From positions 62,001 through 126,000 of the forward strand of contig NZ_CANMBB010000008.1 of the NCBI RefSeq assembly GCF_947495965.1: a DNA stretch of 64,000 nt, in the 5' to 3' direction. The notes beneath the pieces are model-generated. The model was not told the DNA's origin, made no database searches, and worked only from the letters and a program-made list of their open reading frames with translations. Position 1 is the first letter of the stretch. The number at the start of each line of letters is the position of its first letter. This DNA is from an uncultured Maribacter sp. (lineage in GTDB: Bacteria; Bacteroidota; Bacteroidia; Flavobacteriales; Flavobacteriaceae). The position numbers were made by a program, and so were the translations under genes. Of this stretch, positions 33,301 through 41,829 are shown piece by piece.

Positions 33301-34044
33301 TTAATTCCAACGGTTACCGTTAAATTGATTTTTTTTCCAATACCACATCATAATAAAACCAAACAACGCACCACCAACATGTGCAAAGTGTGCTATACCA
33401 CCTCCTAGCAAAGAAAAACCAGTTACACCGGAGAATAAATCTAAGCCTATTAAAACAGGTATAAAATACTTTGCTTTCACAGGCACTGGTATAAACATTA
33501 AAAACAACTCACTATTAGGATAAGACATGCCAAAAGCTACCAAAACGCCATAAATAGCTCCTGATGCTCCTACAGCAGGAGTATTGTATGCACTAAGAAA
33601 ATTATCTATAGTGCTTTTTCCTGCTACATTATACCAATCTGTGTTATACTGGCCATTTGCAATAATTTTTAAAATTTCTGTCTCCGATATACCAGAACCA
33701 ACTAATGCGTCTAGACCTTGTGTAAAGTAAAAATAATTTACACCGGTATGAATAAGTGCAGCCCCTAAACCTGCAGAAAAGTAGAAAAAGAAAAACTTAT
33801 TTCTACCCCACATTCTTTCTAAAGGTGTTCCAAAGGCCCATAATGCATACATATTAAAACCAACATGCATTAACCCACCATGCATAAACATATGAGAAAC
33901 TAACTGCCATAGTTCAAAATTTTCATTCTTTGGAAACCACAAAGAAAACCACTGATACATTTGGTCTCCATATAATTCTGTTGCTACAAAAAACAATATG
34001 TTAATTATTAGCAAGTGCTTAATAGCATCTGTTAATTTAGCCAT
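33301..34044 (-). CDS. rhomboid intramembrane serine protease
   Basis: The 247-residue polytopic protein has a complete Ser-His dyad: VGASGAIYG (Ser161) and HFAHVGGALFGF (His222). HMFMHGGLMHVGFNMYALWAFG gives the HxxxN motif (His60, Asn64). It is a canonical GlpG-like core without the tail of its neighbour. The long loop between helices (about residues 108-150) is rich in polar residues. It starts directly after mutL (one base between them) and is followed 4 bp later by the other rhomboid gene. Confidence 0.92.
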   Translation of the reverse strand: MAKLTDAIKHLLIINILFFVATELYGDQMYQWFSLWFPKNENFELWQLVSHMFMHGGLMHVGFNMYALWAFGTPLERMWGRNKFFFFYFSAGLGAALIHTGVNYFYFTQGLDALVGSGISETEILKIIANGQYNTDWYNVAGKSTIDNFLSAYNTPAVGASGAIYGVLVAFGMSYPNSELFLMFIPVPVKAKYFIPVLIGLDLFSGVTGFSLLGGGIAHFAHVGGALFGFIMMWYWKKNQFNGNRWN

Positions 34045-35919
34045 CTAAATAAATTTTTTATCAATATCGTTTTCTGTTATAGTAACATACGTTGGTTTAT
34101 TAAACGGACTTAATCCTGGTTCCTTACAAGCGAACAAATCATTTACTAAAGCTTGTTGTGAAGCCGCATCTAATACCGCTCCTGTTTTTACACTTAAAGT
34201 CTTAGAAAGTGTTTTCGCAAGAATATCGGTTTGAGAAAAACTATCTCCAGAAATTTCCATTTGATAATCTAAAATTAATTGTTCTAAAACCATTTCCACT
34301 TCACTTTCTACAACCTGTAAAGGAACTCCAGTTATTTCTACAACTTCTTTTTCTATAATATTAAATGCAAAACCAATAGTTCTTAACTGCTCTTGTATTT
34401 CTTTTAATATAGTAACATCTGTAGTAGAAAAATGTAAAGAAAGAGGAAATAACAATTGCTGACTTACCGCCTCTTGAATAGTAATATTCTTTAAGAATTT
34501 TTCATAGAGCACTCTTTGGTGCGCTCTACTCTGATCTATTACAACCATGCCAGATTTAATAGTGGTTACTATATATTTTCTTCTAAGTTGAAATGTTGTA
34601 GAAACCGATTCTTCTTCAACTTTTTCTTCTTTAAATATAGACCCAGTAATAACCTCAGACTCAAACTCCATACTAGTAAAAGGAGCACTTTCTTCTTTTT
34701 TTGTTCCTAAACCTTCATACAAATTTTCCCACCCTTTAGTACTTGGTTTAGTATAATTTGTATATGAAGTTCCTGCTGCATTAGAAGTGCTTTTTGGCTT
34801 TTCTACCTCGTTAGCAAAAGGATTAAAAGTAGCATCTACTGTAACTTGCGGTATTTCTACTTGTTTATTTTTATAAGAATAAGGTGTATCTAAATTAGGA
34901 TCTTGCTCAAAATCTATAGCTGGGACAACACTAAATTGCCCTAAGCTATGTTTTATTGTAGAACGCAACAAAGCGTATAATGTATGCTCATCATCAAACT
35001 TAACTTCGGTTTTTGTTGGATGAATATTGATATCTATTGTACCTGGATCCACTTCTAAACATAAAAAATAACCAGGATACGTATTTGGTTTTATTAGCCC
35101 TTCAAAAGCAGCAACCACAGCATGGTGCAGGTAGGGACTTTTTATAAACCTATCATTCACAAAAAAGAACTGTTCTCCCCTACTCTTTTTAGCAAATTCT
35201 GGTTTATTTACAAATCCAGAAATTTTCACCACTTGCGTTTCTTCATTAACAGGTACTAATTTAGAATTAGCCTTTCCTCCAAATATTTGTACGATTCTTT
35301 TTCTAAAATTTACAATAGGCAAATTAAACAACTCACTACCGTTATTATAAAAATGAAAAGCAATAGTTGGATGCGCTAATGCCACTCTATGAAACTCGTC
35401 TGTAATATGCCTAAGTTCTACTTGATTAGATTTTAAAAAATTTCTACGTGCCGGTATATTAAAAAAAAGATTCTTTACTAGCATTGAAGTTCCTTTAGGA
35501 GTAACCGCAACTTCTTGAGAAATTACTTTACTACCTTCTATTTTTAATTGAGTACCTACTTCATCTACCTCTGTTTTGGTTAAAAGCTCCACATGCGCAA
35601 TTGCAGCTATAGATGCCAGAGCTTCTCCTCTAAACCCTTTTGTATTTAAATTAAATAAATCTTCGGCTTTTTGGATTTTAGATGTAGCATGCCTTTCAAA
35701 ACTTAAACGAGCATCTGTAGTACTCATTCCTTTTCCGTTATCTACAACTTGGATAAGCTTTTTTCCAGCGTCTTTTACAATAAGTTTTATTGTTGTAGCA
35801 CCAGCATCAATTGCATTTTCTAGAAGTTCTTTTACAACCGAAGCAGGACGTTGCACTACCTCACCCGCAGCAATTTGATTCGCTACGTGGTCTGGCAAAA
35901 GTTTTATAATATCTGCCAT
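34045..35919 (-). CDS. mutL: DNA mismatch repair protein MutL
   Basis: MutL couples mismatch recognition by MutS to strand removal. The 624-residue protein has the GHKL ATPase motifs IAAGEVVQRPASVVKELLENAIDAGAT, DNGKGM and TKGFRGEALASI. A variable linker (about residues 340-430) and a C-terminal dimerisation domain follow. The endonuclease signatures of MutH-independent MutL proteins are degraded. The DQHA(x)2E(x)4E site reads DQSRAHQRVLYE (about residue 459), and the CPHGRPT site reads SPFNKPT near the end. This protein therefore probably lacks its own nicking activity. It lies in a tight minus-strand run with two rhomboid genes. Confidence 0.95.
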   Translation of the reverse strand: MADIIKLLPDHVANQIAAGEVVQRPASVVKELLENAIDAGATTIKLIVKDAGKKLIQVVDNGKGMSTTDARLSFERHATSKIQKAEDLFNLNTKGFRGEALASIAAIAHVELLTKTEVDEVGTQLKIEGSKVISQEVAVTPKGTSMLVKNLFFNIPARRNFLKSNQVELRHITDEFHRVALAHPTIAFHFYNNGSELFNLPIVNFRKRIVQIFGGKANSKLVPVNEETQVVKISGFVNKPEFAKKSRGEQFFFVNDRFIKSPYLHHAVVAAFEGLIKPNTYPGYFLCLEVDPGTIDINIHPTKTEVKFDDEHTLYALLRSTIKHSLGQFSVVPAIDFEQDPNLDTPYSYKNKQVEIPQVTVDATFNPFANEVEKPKSTSNAAGTSYTNYTKPSTKGWENLYEGLGTKKEESAPFTSMEFESEVITGSIFKEEKVEEESVSTTFQLRRKYIVTTIKSGMVVIDQSRAHQRVLYEKFLKNITIQEAVSQQLLFPLSLHFSTTDVTILKEIQEQLRTIGFAFNIIEKEVVEITGVPLQVVESEVEMVLEQLILDYQMEISGDSFSQTDILAKTLSKTLSVKTGAVLDAASQQALVNDLFACKEPGLSPFNKPTYVTITENDIDKKFI

Positions 35920-35920
35920 G

Positions 35921-36217
35921 CTAACTTATAAATATAGATAAATCAAAATCAATTATAAATAAAAATATTAAGATTAAAACTGCAAGAATAATTACCATTC
36001 TCTTTCTAAGATTACGGTCGCCCTCTCTTTTTACATCGTCTAAAACGTTATTAAACTTTCTTTTTAACCCTCTATTTCTTCCTACGGTAGACCTAAATTT
36101 ATCAAACTTATGTTCAATTTCATAAGGATTCCCTTCCCCTTTATCGTCATAAAAACGAGGAGAATATCCAAATTTCTTGTTCTTACCTAATTTTGTGATT
36201 TTGCTAAGCATACCCAT
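35921..36217 (-). CDS. small C-terminally anchored membrane protein, function unknown
   Basis: The 98-residue protein has a basic, hydrophilic N-terminal part (KNKKFGYSPRFYDDKGEGNPYEIE, then KFRSTVGRNRGLKRKFNN) and a single C-terminal membrane helix (MVIILAVLILIFLFIIDF). Homologues next to mutL and ribH in flavobacteria are often labelled riboflavin synthase subunit beta. Nothing in the sequence resembles lumazine synthase, and that label looks like a neighbour's name carried over. The ATG at 36217 is chosen because the TAACTTTG promoter element lies just upstream, inside the longer frame that starts at 36241. Confidence 0.7.
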   Translation of the reverse strand: MGMLSKITKLGKNKKFGYSPRFYDDKGEGNPYEIEHKFDKFRSTVGRNRGLKRKFNNVLDDVKREGDRNLRKRMVIILAVLILIFLFIIDFDLSIFIS

Positions 36218-36222
36218 TGTAT

Positions 36223-36230
36223 CAAAGTTA
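36223..36230 (-). promoter_or_regulatory. -7 element TAACTTTG before the small membrane protein
   Basis: It matches TAnnTTTG on the minus strand and ends 5 bp before the ATG at 36217. It fixes the start of the small gene and probably drives the mutL-rhomboid run as well. The message would have almost no leader. Confidence 0.55.
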
Positions 36231-36330
36231 CTTAAAATCAAAAAATATGCCGTAATAGGAACCTTAAAATTTGTTAACAGTTTTAAAGTTTTCTATAATA
36301 GAAGTTAAAAAAGTATAAAAAATAGAAATA

Positions 36331-36810
36331 CTAGCCTAAAGCAGCCATTTTTATTGCAGCAATTGCGGCCTCTGTTCCTTTATTTCCGTGTTTGCCTCCA
36401 CTACGATCTATAGCTTGTTGCAAAGTATTATCGGTTAACACACAAAAAATAACTGGAGTATCTGTTAATACATTTAAATCCTTAATGCCTTGAGCGGTTC
36501 CGCTACATACAAAATCAAAATGTTTTGTTTCTCCCTGAATTACACTTCCAATTGCAATAACAGCATCTACTTTTTGTGAAGCTATCATTTTTTTAGAACC
36601 ATAAATAAGCTCAAAACTACCAGGAACATCCCATTTAACAATATTCTCTTCTAATGCACCACAATCTTTAAGAGCTTCTACTGCTCCTAAATAAAGGCCA
36701 TTCGTTATTTCTGTATTCCATTCAGAAACAACAATCCCAAATCGAAAGTCTTTCGCATTTGGGATTGTTTCTTTATCATAAACAGATAAATTTTTATTTG
36801 CTGTAGCCAT
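36331..36810 (-). CDS. ribH: 6,7-dimethyl-8-ribityllumazine synthase
   Basis: RibH condenses the ribityl-amino-pyrimidine with dihydroxybutanone phosphate in the penultimate step of riboflavin synthesis. The 159-residue protein shows FGIVVSEWNTEIT, the substrate-binding WDVPGSFELIYG, VIAIGSVIQGETKHFDFVC with the catalytic His in KHFD, and GTAQGIKDL, DTPVIFCVLTDNTLQQAIDRSGG, GNKGTEAA. It starts 2 bp after the TPR gene and is probably co-transcribed with it. Other riboflavin genes are not in the window. Confidence 0.95.
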   Translation of the reverse strand: MATANKNLSVYDKETIPNAKDFRFGIVVSEWNTEITNGLYLGAVEALKDCGALEENIVKWDVPGSFELIYGSKKMIASQKVDAVIAIGSVIQGETKHFDFVCSGTAQGIKDLNVLTDTPVIFCVLTDNTLQQAIDRSGGKHGNKGTEAAIAAIKMAALG

Positions 36811-36812
36811 TT

Positions 36813-37577
36813 TTATTCACTTTTAGCCATTCCAAGAAAGGCATCAATACTACGAGCTTCATCAGAACCAGAAAATTCGTCTTTAATTCTTTGAAAGAAT
36901 TTTAAAGCCTTTGCATTTTCCTTTAACTCTAATGCAGTTACTCCTGCTTTATATAAAAATTTTGGAGCTGTGTATTCATTACCACTATGTGCTATTGCAC
37001 TTTCATAATATCCTAATGCATCACTTGCTTGTCCTAACTGCATAAAAGCATCTCCTAAACCACCTTTTGCTAAAGCGCCTAATATTGCATCATCAGAAGA
37101 AAAGTTTTCTAAATAGGTAATTGCCTCTTGGTATTTTTGCATATTCATATAAGACATACCAGCAGAATAATTAGCAATATTTGCTGCTTTGGTGCCATTG
37201 TATTCTTCTATTATATTTAAAAAACCATATTTACCATCTGCACCATTTAAGGCTAAAGTAAATAAAGAATCTTTTGCTGTTGTACTCACCAAAGCTTGGT
37301 CAAAATATTGTTGCGGATAATACATTTCATTAGCAGCATCTGCCTCTTTAGGGTTCTGTACAAATTGCATGTATCCTAAATACCCTAGAACCGCAACTGC
37401 TATAACACCAATAATACCTAATATGTAATTTTGATTATTAGAAACCCATTCCTCACTTTTAGAAGCACTCTCATCTAGGGTGTTAAATACTTCGGCAGTT
37501 GTGCTTTCTTGCTCCTCTACCTGTTGCTCTTCTACTTGATTTTTAGGTTTAAATCCTCGTTTTTTATATGTTGCCAT
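36813..37577 (-). CDS. TPR membrane protein (YfgM-like)
   Basis: The 254-residue protein begins MATYKKRGFKPKNQVEEQQ, a basic then Gln/Glu-rich cytoplasmic stretch. One membrane helix follows (YILGIIGVIAVAVLGYLGYMQFV) and then tetratricopeptide-like repeats (ANYSAGMSYMNMQKYQEAITYLENF, GDAFMQLGQASDALGYYESAI, GVTALELKENAKALKFFQRI). This layout resembles YfgM-like bitopic TPR proteins, which assist envelope protein assembly. That role here is inferred. The start at 37577 is preferred to 37625, since the longer frame would span the TATTTTTG promoter element. Confidence 0.8.
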   Translation of the reverse strand: MATYKKRGFKPKNQVEEQQVEEQESTTAEVFNTLDESASKSEEWVSNNQNYILGIIGVIAVAVLGYLGYMQFVQNPKEADAANEMYYPQQYFDQALVSTTAKDSLFTLALNGADGKYGFLNIIEEYNGTKAANIANYSAGMSYMNMQKYQEAITYLENFSSDDAILGALAKGGLGDAFMQLGQASDALGYYESAIAHSGNEYTAPKFLYKAGVTALELKENAKALKFFQRIKDEFSGSDEARSIDAFLGMAKSE

Positions 37578-37597
37578 CTTAAATTTTATTGATCGCG

Positions 37598-37605
37598 CAA
37601 AAATA
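37598..37605 (-). promoter_or_regulatory. -7 element TATTTTTG of the TPR-ribH unit
   Basis: Minus strand, in the context CTTTATTTTTGCGC, 20 bp before the ATG at 37577. The same 14-base context is found in front of ndk (39988-39995). Confidence 0.6.
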
Positions 37606-37702
37606 AAGTTTTTATTGAAATTCAAGTGGGTATTTATTCGTTATTTTTCGATATTTTGCAGGTTTCTATGAGAATTTAGAATAAAACACCCGAAAATTAG
37701 GC

Positions 37703-38782
37703 ATGCATCTACATAAATTATCTTTAATAAATTATAAAAATTTTAGTTCAGAAAATTTTGAGTTTGACACTAAAACCAACTGTTTTGTAGGGCATAACGG
37801 TGTTGGAAAAACAAATGTTCTAGATGCTATTTACCATTTATCTTTTGGCAAAAGTTATTTTAACCCAATAACCTCACAGAATATAAAACATAATGAAGAC
37901 TTTTTTGTTATTGATGGTTTTTTTAAAAAAAATAAAAAAGAAGAACATATAGTTAGCAGCCTAAAAAAAGGAGCAAAAAAAATAATAAAACGTAATGGGA
38001 AGGCATATGAACGCTTCTCGGATCATATTGGCTTGCTGCCCTTAGTAATTATTTCTCCTTATGATAGAGATTTAATTGCAGAAGGTAGTATTACTAGAAG
38101 AAAATTTATAGATGGAGTCATTTCCCAATCGGACAAAGAATATTTACTTACCTTAATAAAATATAATAAGGTATTATCTCAAAGAAATTCTTTATTAAAA
38201 TACTTTGCTATTAACCATACTTTTGATGCCACAAACCTAGATGTATATAATGAGCAATTACATGAATATGGCACATTAATATTTAACAAAAGGCAAGAAT
38301 TTTTAAATACTTTTATTCCAATTTTTAAGGAACAATACAAAGCTATAACCAATAATACTGAAGAAGTAACTATATCTTTTGAAAGTAAATTAAAAGACCA
38401 AACACTTTTACAATTATTAGAAGCTACAGTAGATAAAGACCGTGCATTACAATATACTAGTAGCGGAATTCACAAAGACGATTTAAGTTTTAAAATTAAT
38501 AATTACCCTGTTAAAAAATTTGGCAGTCAAGGACAGCAAAAATCTTTCTTAATTGCTTTAAAATTTGCACAATTCCACTTTATTAAAGAACAATCTAAAA
38601 CCACCCCTATTTTAGTTTTAGATGATATTTTTGATAAATTAGACGAAAACAGAGTTTCTCACATTATAAGCTTGGTAGATAATGAAAGTTTTGGACAAAT
38701 TTTTATTAGCGACACCCATGCCGAAAGAACAGAAAACTTAGTTAAAAACATACATCAATCTTATAAAATATTTAAATTATAA
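37703..38782 (+). CDS. recF: DNA replication and repair protein RecF
   Basis: RecF binds gapped DNA and helps load RecA with RecOR. The 359-residue protein is an SMC-like ABC ATPase: Walker A in [16 protein letters not shown] (residues 30-37), signature region [20 protein letters not shown], and Walker [18 protein letters not shown]. It also has the RecF-typical [21 protein letters not shown]. It is divergent from the TPR-ribH unit and followed 2 bp later by a lipoprotein gene. It lacks a dnaA/dnaN neighbourhood, as is usual in Bacteroidota. Confidence 0.95.
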   Translation: MHLHKLSLINYKNFSSENFEFDTKTNCFVGHNGVGKTNVLDAIYHLSFGKSYFNPITSQNIKHNEDFFVIDGFFKKNKKEEHIVSSLKKGAKKIIKRNGKAYERFSDHIGLLPLVIISPYDRDLIAEGSITRRKFIDGVISQSDKEYLLTLIKYNKVLSQRNSLLKYFAINHTFDATNLDVYNEQLHEYGTLIFNKRQEFLNTFIPIFKEQYKAITNNTEEVTISFESKLKDQTLLQLLEATVDKDRALQYTSSGIHKDDLSFKINNYPVKKFGSQGQQKSFLIALKFAQFHFIKEQSKTTPILVLDDIFDKLDENRVSHIISLVDNESFGQIFISDTHAERTENLVKNIHQSYKIFKL

Positions 38783-38784
38783 GT

Positions 38785-39207
38785 ATGCTTAAAAATTTTG
38801 TTATTCTTATTACTTTATGCTTTATTAGCTGCACTTCTAAAATTAATAAACAGGACATAAAAAACCTAAATGGGTATTGGGAAATACAAAAAGTAACCTT
38901 TAAAGACGGCACCTCTAAAGAATATAAAATGAGTACTACCTTAGACTACATTCAAGTTTTAGATACTACTGGGTATAGAAAAAAAGTACAACCAAAATTT
39001 AACGGTACTTATGAAACCTCTAACGATGCAGAAACATTTAGGATTACAGAAGAAAACGCAACATTCTTTTTAAATTATTCTTCGGATGAAATTAGCAAAA
39101 GAAAAGAAAAATTGATTACTTTAAACAAGAACACATTTTCTGTTATAAACGAAGAAGAAGTTATGTACACCTATAAAAAATTCACTTCTATAAATAGTAC
39201 TAAATAA
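38785..39207 (+). CDS. small lipoprotein, lipocalin-like
   Basis: The 140-residue protein has a lipoprotein signal (FVILITLCFISC, lipobox Cys16) followed by LNGYWEIQKVTFKDGTSKEYK and alternating beta-like strands. This pattern resembles the lipocalin-like small lipoproteins of Bacteroidota. I do not recognise a specific function. It lies between recF (2 bp away) and the DciA-like gene (1-bp overlap), so all three are probably one transcript. Confidence 0.7.
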   Translation: MLKNFVILITLCFISCTSKINKQDIKNLNGYWEIQKVTFKDGTSKEYKMSTTLDYIQVLDTTGYRKKVQPKFNGTYETSNDAETFRITEENATFFLNYSSDEISKRKEKLITLNKNTFSVINEEEVMYTYKKFTSINSTK

Positions 39208-39503
39208 TGGCAAAACGCAAGTTTGGTAATTTACCTTTAAATGAAGCTTTACAAGAATTTATTAAAGAAAATAAATTACAAGGCGGTATGGACAAAGTTA
39301 ATGTTAAGGAAGCTTGGATAAACTTAATGGGTAATGGTGTAAATAATTATACCACGGATGTAGAATTAAGAAATGAAACTTTATTTGTTTCCCTTTCTTC
39401 CTCTGTATTAAGGAATGAATTAAGCCAAGGAAAATCTAAAATTATTACAATGCTTAATGAAGAGCTAGGCAAAGAAATAATTAAAAAATTGGTTTTAAGA
39501 TAA
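39207..39503 (+). CDS. DUF721/DciA-like protein
   Basis: The 98-residue protein begins MAKRKFGNLPLNEALQEFIKENKL and shows VKEAWINLMGNGVNNYT, LFVSLSSSVLRNELSQGKSKIITMLNEELG, which is the DUF721 pattern. The family includes DciA, the ancestral loader of the replicative helicase DnaB, and related proteins. The short form here is only the KH-like core. Placement beside recF fits a replication role, by inference. A bidirectional hairpin terminator follows. Confidence 0.8.
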   Translation: MAKRKFGNLPLNEALQEFIKENKLQGGMDKVNVKEAWINLMGNGVNNYTTDVELRNETLFVSLSSSVLRNELSQGKSKIITMLNEELGKEIIKKLVLR

Positions 39504-39504
39504 A

Positions 39505-39532
39505 AAAAGCTGCCTATTAATAAGCAGCTTTT
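39505..39532. terminator. bidirectional terminator between dciA-like gene and ndk
   Basis: AAAAGCTGC (39505-39513) pairs with GCAGCTTTT (39524-39532). The A-run and T-run on either side allow termination from both convergent genes. Confidence 0.75.
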
Positions 39533-39552
39533 AAAATAATATACTTTTATAT

Positions 39553-39972
39553 TTAGTAAATTTCTCTTCCTGAAAAATGGAAACTTCCTTCTATAGCAGC
39601 ATTTTCATCACTATCCGAACCATGAACAGCATTTTCTCCAATACTAGTTGCAAACATTTTGCGAATAGTACCTTCTGCAGCCTCAGCAGGGTTAGTAGCT
39701 CCAATTAAAGCTCTAAAATCTTCTACAGCATTTTCTTTTTCTAATATTGCAGAAACAATTGGACCTCTAGTCATGAAAGTAACTAACTCTCCAAAAAATG
39801 GACGTTCTTTATGAACAGCATAAAACGCCTCTGCATCTCTTTTACTTAACTGCGTATATTTCATTGCTACAATTTTAAAACCTGCAGCAGTGATTTTATC
39901 CAAAATACCACCAATATGCCCATTTTCTACAGCATCAGGCTTAATCATTGTAAAAGTTCTATTTGTTGTCAT
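39553..39972 (-). CDS. ndk: nucleoside diphosphate kinase
   Basis: Ndk balances nucleoside triphosphate pools by ping-pong phosphate transfer. The 139-residue protein has [57 protein letters not shown] and the active site NAVHGSD with the phospho-accepting His117. It stands alone on the minus strand, with its own TATTTTTG promoter element 15 bp upstream and a hairpin terminator downstream. Confidence 0.97.
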   Translation of the reverse strand: MTTNRTFTMIKPDAVENGHIGGILDKITAAGFKIVAMKYTQLSKRDAEAFYAVHKERPFFGELVTFMTRGPIVSAILEKENAVEDFRALIGATNPAEAAEGTIRKMFATSIGENAVHGSDSDENAAIEGSFHFSGREIY

Positions 39973-39987
39973 CTCTTATTTTTTGCG

Positions 39988-39995
39988 CAAAAATA
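39988..39995 (-). promoter_or_regulatory. -7 element TATTTTTG of ndk
   Basis: Minus strand, in the context CTTTATTTTTGCGC, shared with the TPR-ribH promoter at 37598-37605. It lies 15 bp before the ndk ATG. Confidence 0.6.
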
Positions 39996-40260
39996 AAGCT
40001 TTTAGATAAACGAACAAGAAAAATAAAAAAAAGTGTTTAGTTCTTGATTTTAAGCATACAAAAAGAAAAAATATTTGAAACAATGAACTTTATAATTTAA
40101 TAAGAACAAAAACATTTAAATGTAATCTCTATAACCTAAACTATAATAAAAACTAGTATTCCTCACACAAAACATAGTAACCATAAAAATTGATTTAAAA
40201 TACAGTAACAGACTCCTAAAAATTTCTCCTTTTATTTTATAAAATTGTATATTCGTCGTC

Positions 40261-41277
40261 ATGAATTTAAAGGACATAAATGCGCTTAAAGCGCTACTTT
40301 CTACACCTCAAAAAATTGTAATTATACCGCATAAAAACCCAGATGGGGATGCTATTGGTTCTACCTTAGGTCTTTATCATTATTTACAGGACATAGGACA
40401 TAAAGCAACTATTGTTTCTCCTAATGATTACCCAAAGTTTTTAAAATGGATTCCTGGAAATGATAGTATTCTAAATTTTGAAAAAGAAAACTACCAATCT
40501 AAAGATCGTATTAATGAAGCCTCAATTATTTTTACACTAGATTTTAATCACTTAGGAAGAATAGGGCAAATGCAACCTTTCTTAGAACAAGCAAATGCTA
40601 CTTTTGTAATGATAGACCACCATCAAGAGCCCGCAGACTATGCAAGCGTTATGTATTCTGATGTTAACATGAGTTCTACCTGCGAAATGGTGTATAACGT
40701 AATAGAATTCCTTGGAGATGTTAGTAAGATTGATGCCAAAATAGCTAATTGTCTTTATACTGGAATAATGACCGATACTGGTTCTTTTAGATTTGCATCT
40801 ACCACCAGTAGAACACACGAAGTTGTTGCAGATTTAATTAGAAAAGGTGCTAAAAACACAGATATTCACCAAAAGATTTATAATGCTAACACGCCAAGTA
40901 GATTACATTTACTTGGTTGTGCTCTTAAAAATATGGTAATTTTAAAAGAATTTAATACCGTATATATAACCTTAAGTCAAGAAGAGCTAGACACTTACAA
41001 TTATCAAAAAGGGGACACCGAAGGATTTGTAAATTACGGACTAACACTAGAGGGAATAAAATTTGCTGTCATATTTATAGAAAATAAAGAAGAAGGTATT
41101 TTAAAAATATCACTACGTTCTATAGGAGATTTTTCTGTTAATGAATTTTCTAGAAAACATTTTAATGGCGGTGGCCATACGAATGCTGCAGGTGGTAAAA
41201 GTGATGATTCTATGGAGGAAACAACAAACTATTTTAAAAACCTGTTAAAAGATTACAAAGAGGAACTAACCGCATGA
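40261..41277 (+). CDS. DHH/DHHA1 phosphoesterase (NrnA-like)
   Basis: The 338-residue protein has the DHH-family metal motifs: IIPHKNPDGDAIGS (residues 22-34), FTLDFNH, MIDHHQEP (DHH at 119-121) and a C-terminal DHHA1 domain with FNGGGHTNAAGG. Such proteins act as nano-RNA/oligoribonucleotide exonucleases and pAp phosphatases. The exact substrate is not visible. The gene overlaps gldI by 4 bp (ATGA). The 288-bp gap upstream is shared with divergent ndk and holds only a weak promoter-like TATATTCG near 40250. Confidence 0.9.
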   Translation: MNLKDINALKALLSTPQKIVIIPHKNPDGDAIGSTLGLYHYLQDIGHKATIVSPNDYPKFLKWIPGNDSILNFEKENYQSKDRINEASIIFTLDFNHLGRIGQMQPFLEQANATFVMIDHHQEPADYASVMYSDVNMSSTCEMVYNVIEFLGDVSKIDAKIANCLYTGIMTDTGSFRFASTTSRTHEVVADLIRKGAKNTDIHQKIYNANTPSRLHLLGCALKNMVILKEFNTVYITLSQEELDTYNYQKGDTEGFVNYGLTLEGIKFAVIFIENKEEGILKISLRSIGDFSVNEFSRKHFNGGGHTNAAGGKSDDSMEETTNYFKNLLKDYKEELTA

Positions 41278-41813
41278 AAAACATCTCATTAATTTTATTC
41301 TTATTAACTATTATAGGCTGCAAAGGTCCGGAACCAAGAAGAGCTGTTAAAAAAAGTTCTGGCAACATAATTAAAGAATCGGTTGCTAGAAACAAAAGAC
41401 TTTTAAAAGAAGAAGAAAAACTCTTTAAAGAGATTATTAAAAAAGATACGATTCATGAGTACTTTCATAGTGATGTAGGCTCATGGTATTATTACACAAA
41501 TAAGAATAACGAAAGTAACTATACCGCTAAACCAAAAGATTTAGTTACCATGACCTATACCATTTTAAACGTAAACAATGACACTATTTATTCCTACAAG
41601 GAAATAGACACCATAAATTACAAAGTAGATTTACAAGAACTATTTCCAGGACTTAGACATAGTGTTAAACTATTAAAAGAAAATGAAACAGCAACCTTTT
41701 TATATCCTTCTTCATTAGGATATGGCTATCATGGTGATAACAGAAAAATTGGAATTAACCTTCCTCTAAAAGCAACTATATCCATTTTAAAAATTAAAAA
41801 AGAAAACCAATAG
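41274..41813 (+). CDS. gldI: gliding-motility peptidyl-prolyl isomerase GldI
   Basis: The 179-residue lipoprotein has a signal with lipobox Cys16 (LILFLLTIIGC), then GPEPRRAVKKSSG and a C-terminal FKBP-type domain (VTMTYTILNVNNDTIYS, LFPGLRHSVKLLKENETATFLYPSSLGYGYHGD). GldI in Flavobacterium johnsoniae is a periplasmic FKBP-type lipoprotein needed for gliding and stability of the Gld machinery. The match in layout and neighbourhood is good. It starts inside the end of the DHH gene. The next gene, 16 bp downstream, encodes another PPIase lipoprotein. Confidence 0.85.
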   Translation: MKNISLILFLLTIIGCKGPEPRRAVKKSSGNIIKESVARNKRLLKEEEKLFKEIIKKDTIHEYFHSDVGSWYYYTNKNNESNYTAKPKDLVTMTYTILNVNNDTIYSYKEIDTINYKVDLQELFPGLRHSVKLLKENETATFLYPSSLGYGYHGDNRKIGINLPLKATISILKIKKENQ

Positions 41814-41829
41814 ATTTAAAATTAAAATT

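Noticed and set aside
35921-36217. Riboflavin synthase subunit for the gene next to ribH
   Set aside because: No riboflavin or lumazine synthase motif is present; it is a short tail-anchored protein.
36218-36241. ATG 36241 as start of the small membrane protein
   Set aside because: The extension contains the TAACTTTG promoter element and is not protein-like.
37578-37625. ATG 37625 as start of the TPR protein
   Set aside because: It spans the TATTTTTG promoter element; MATYKKRG at 37577 is a better start.
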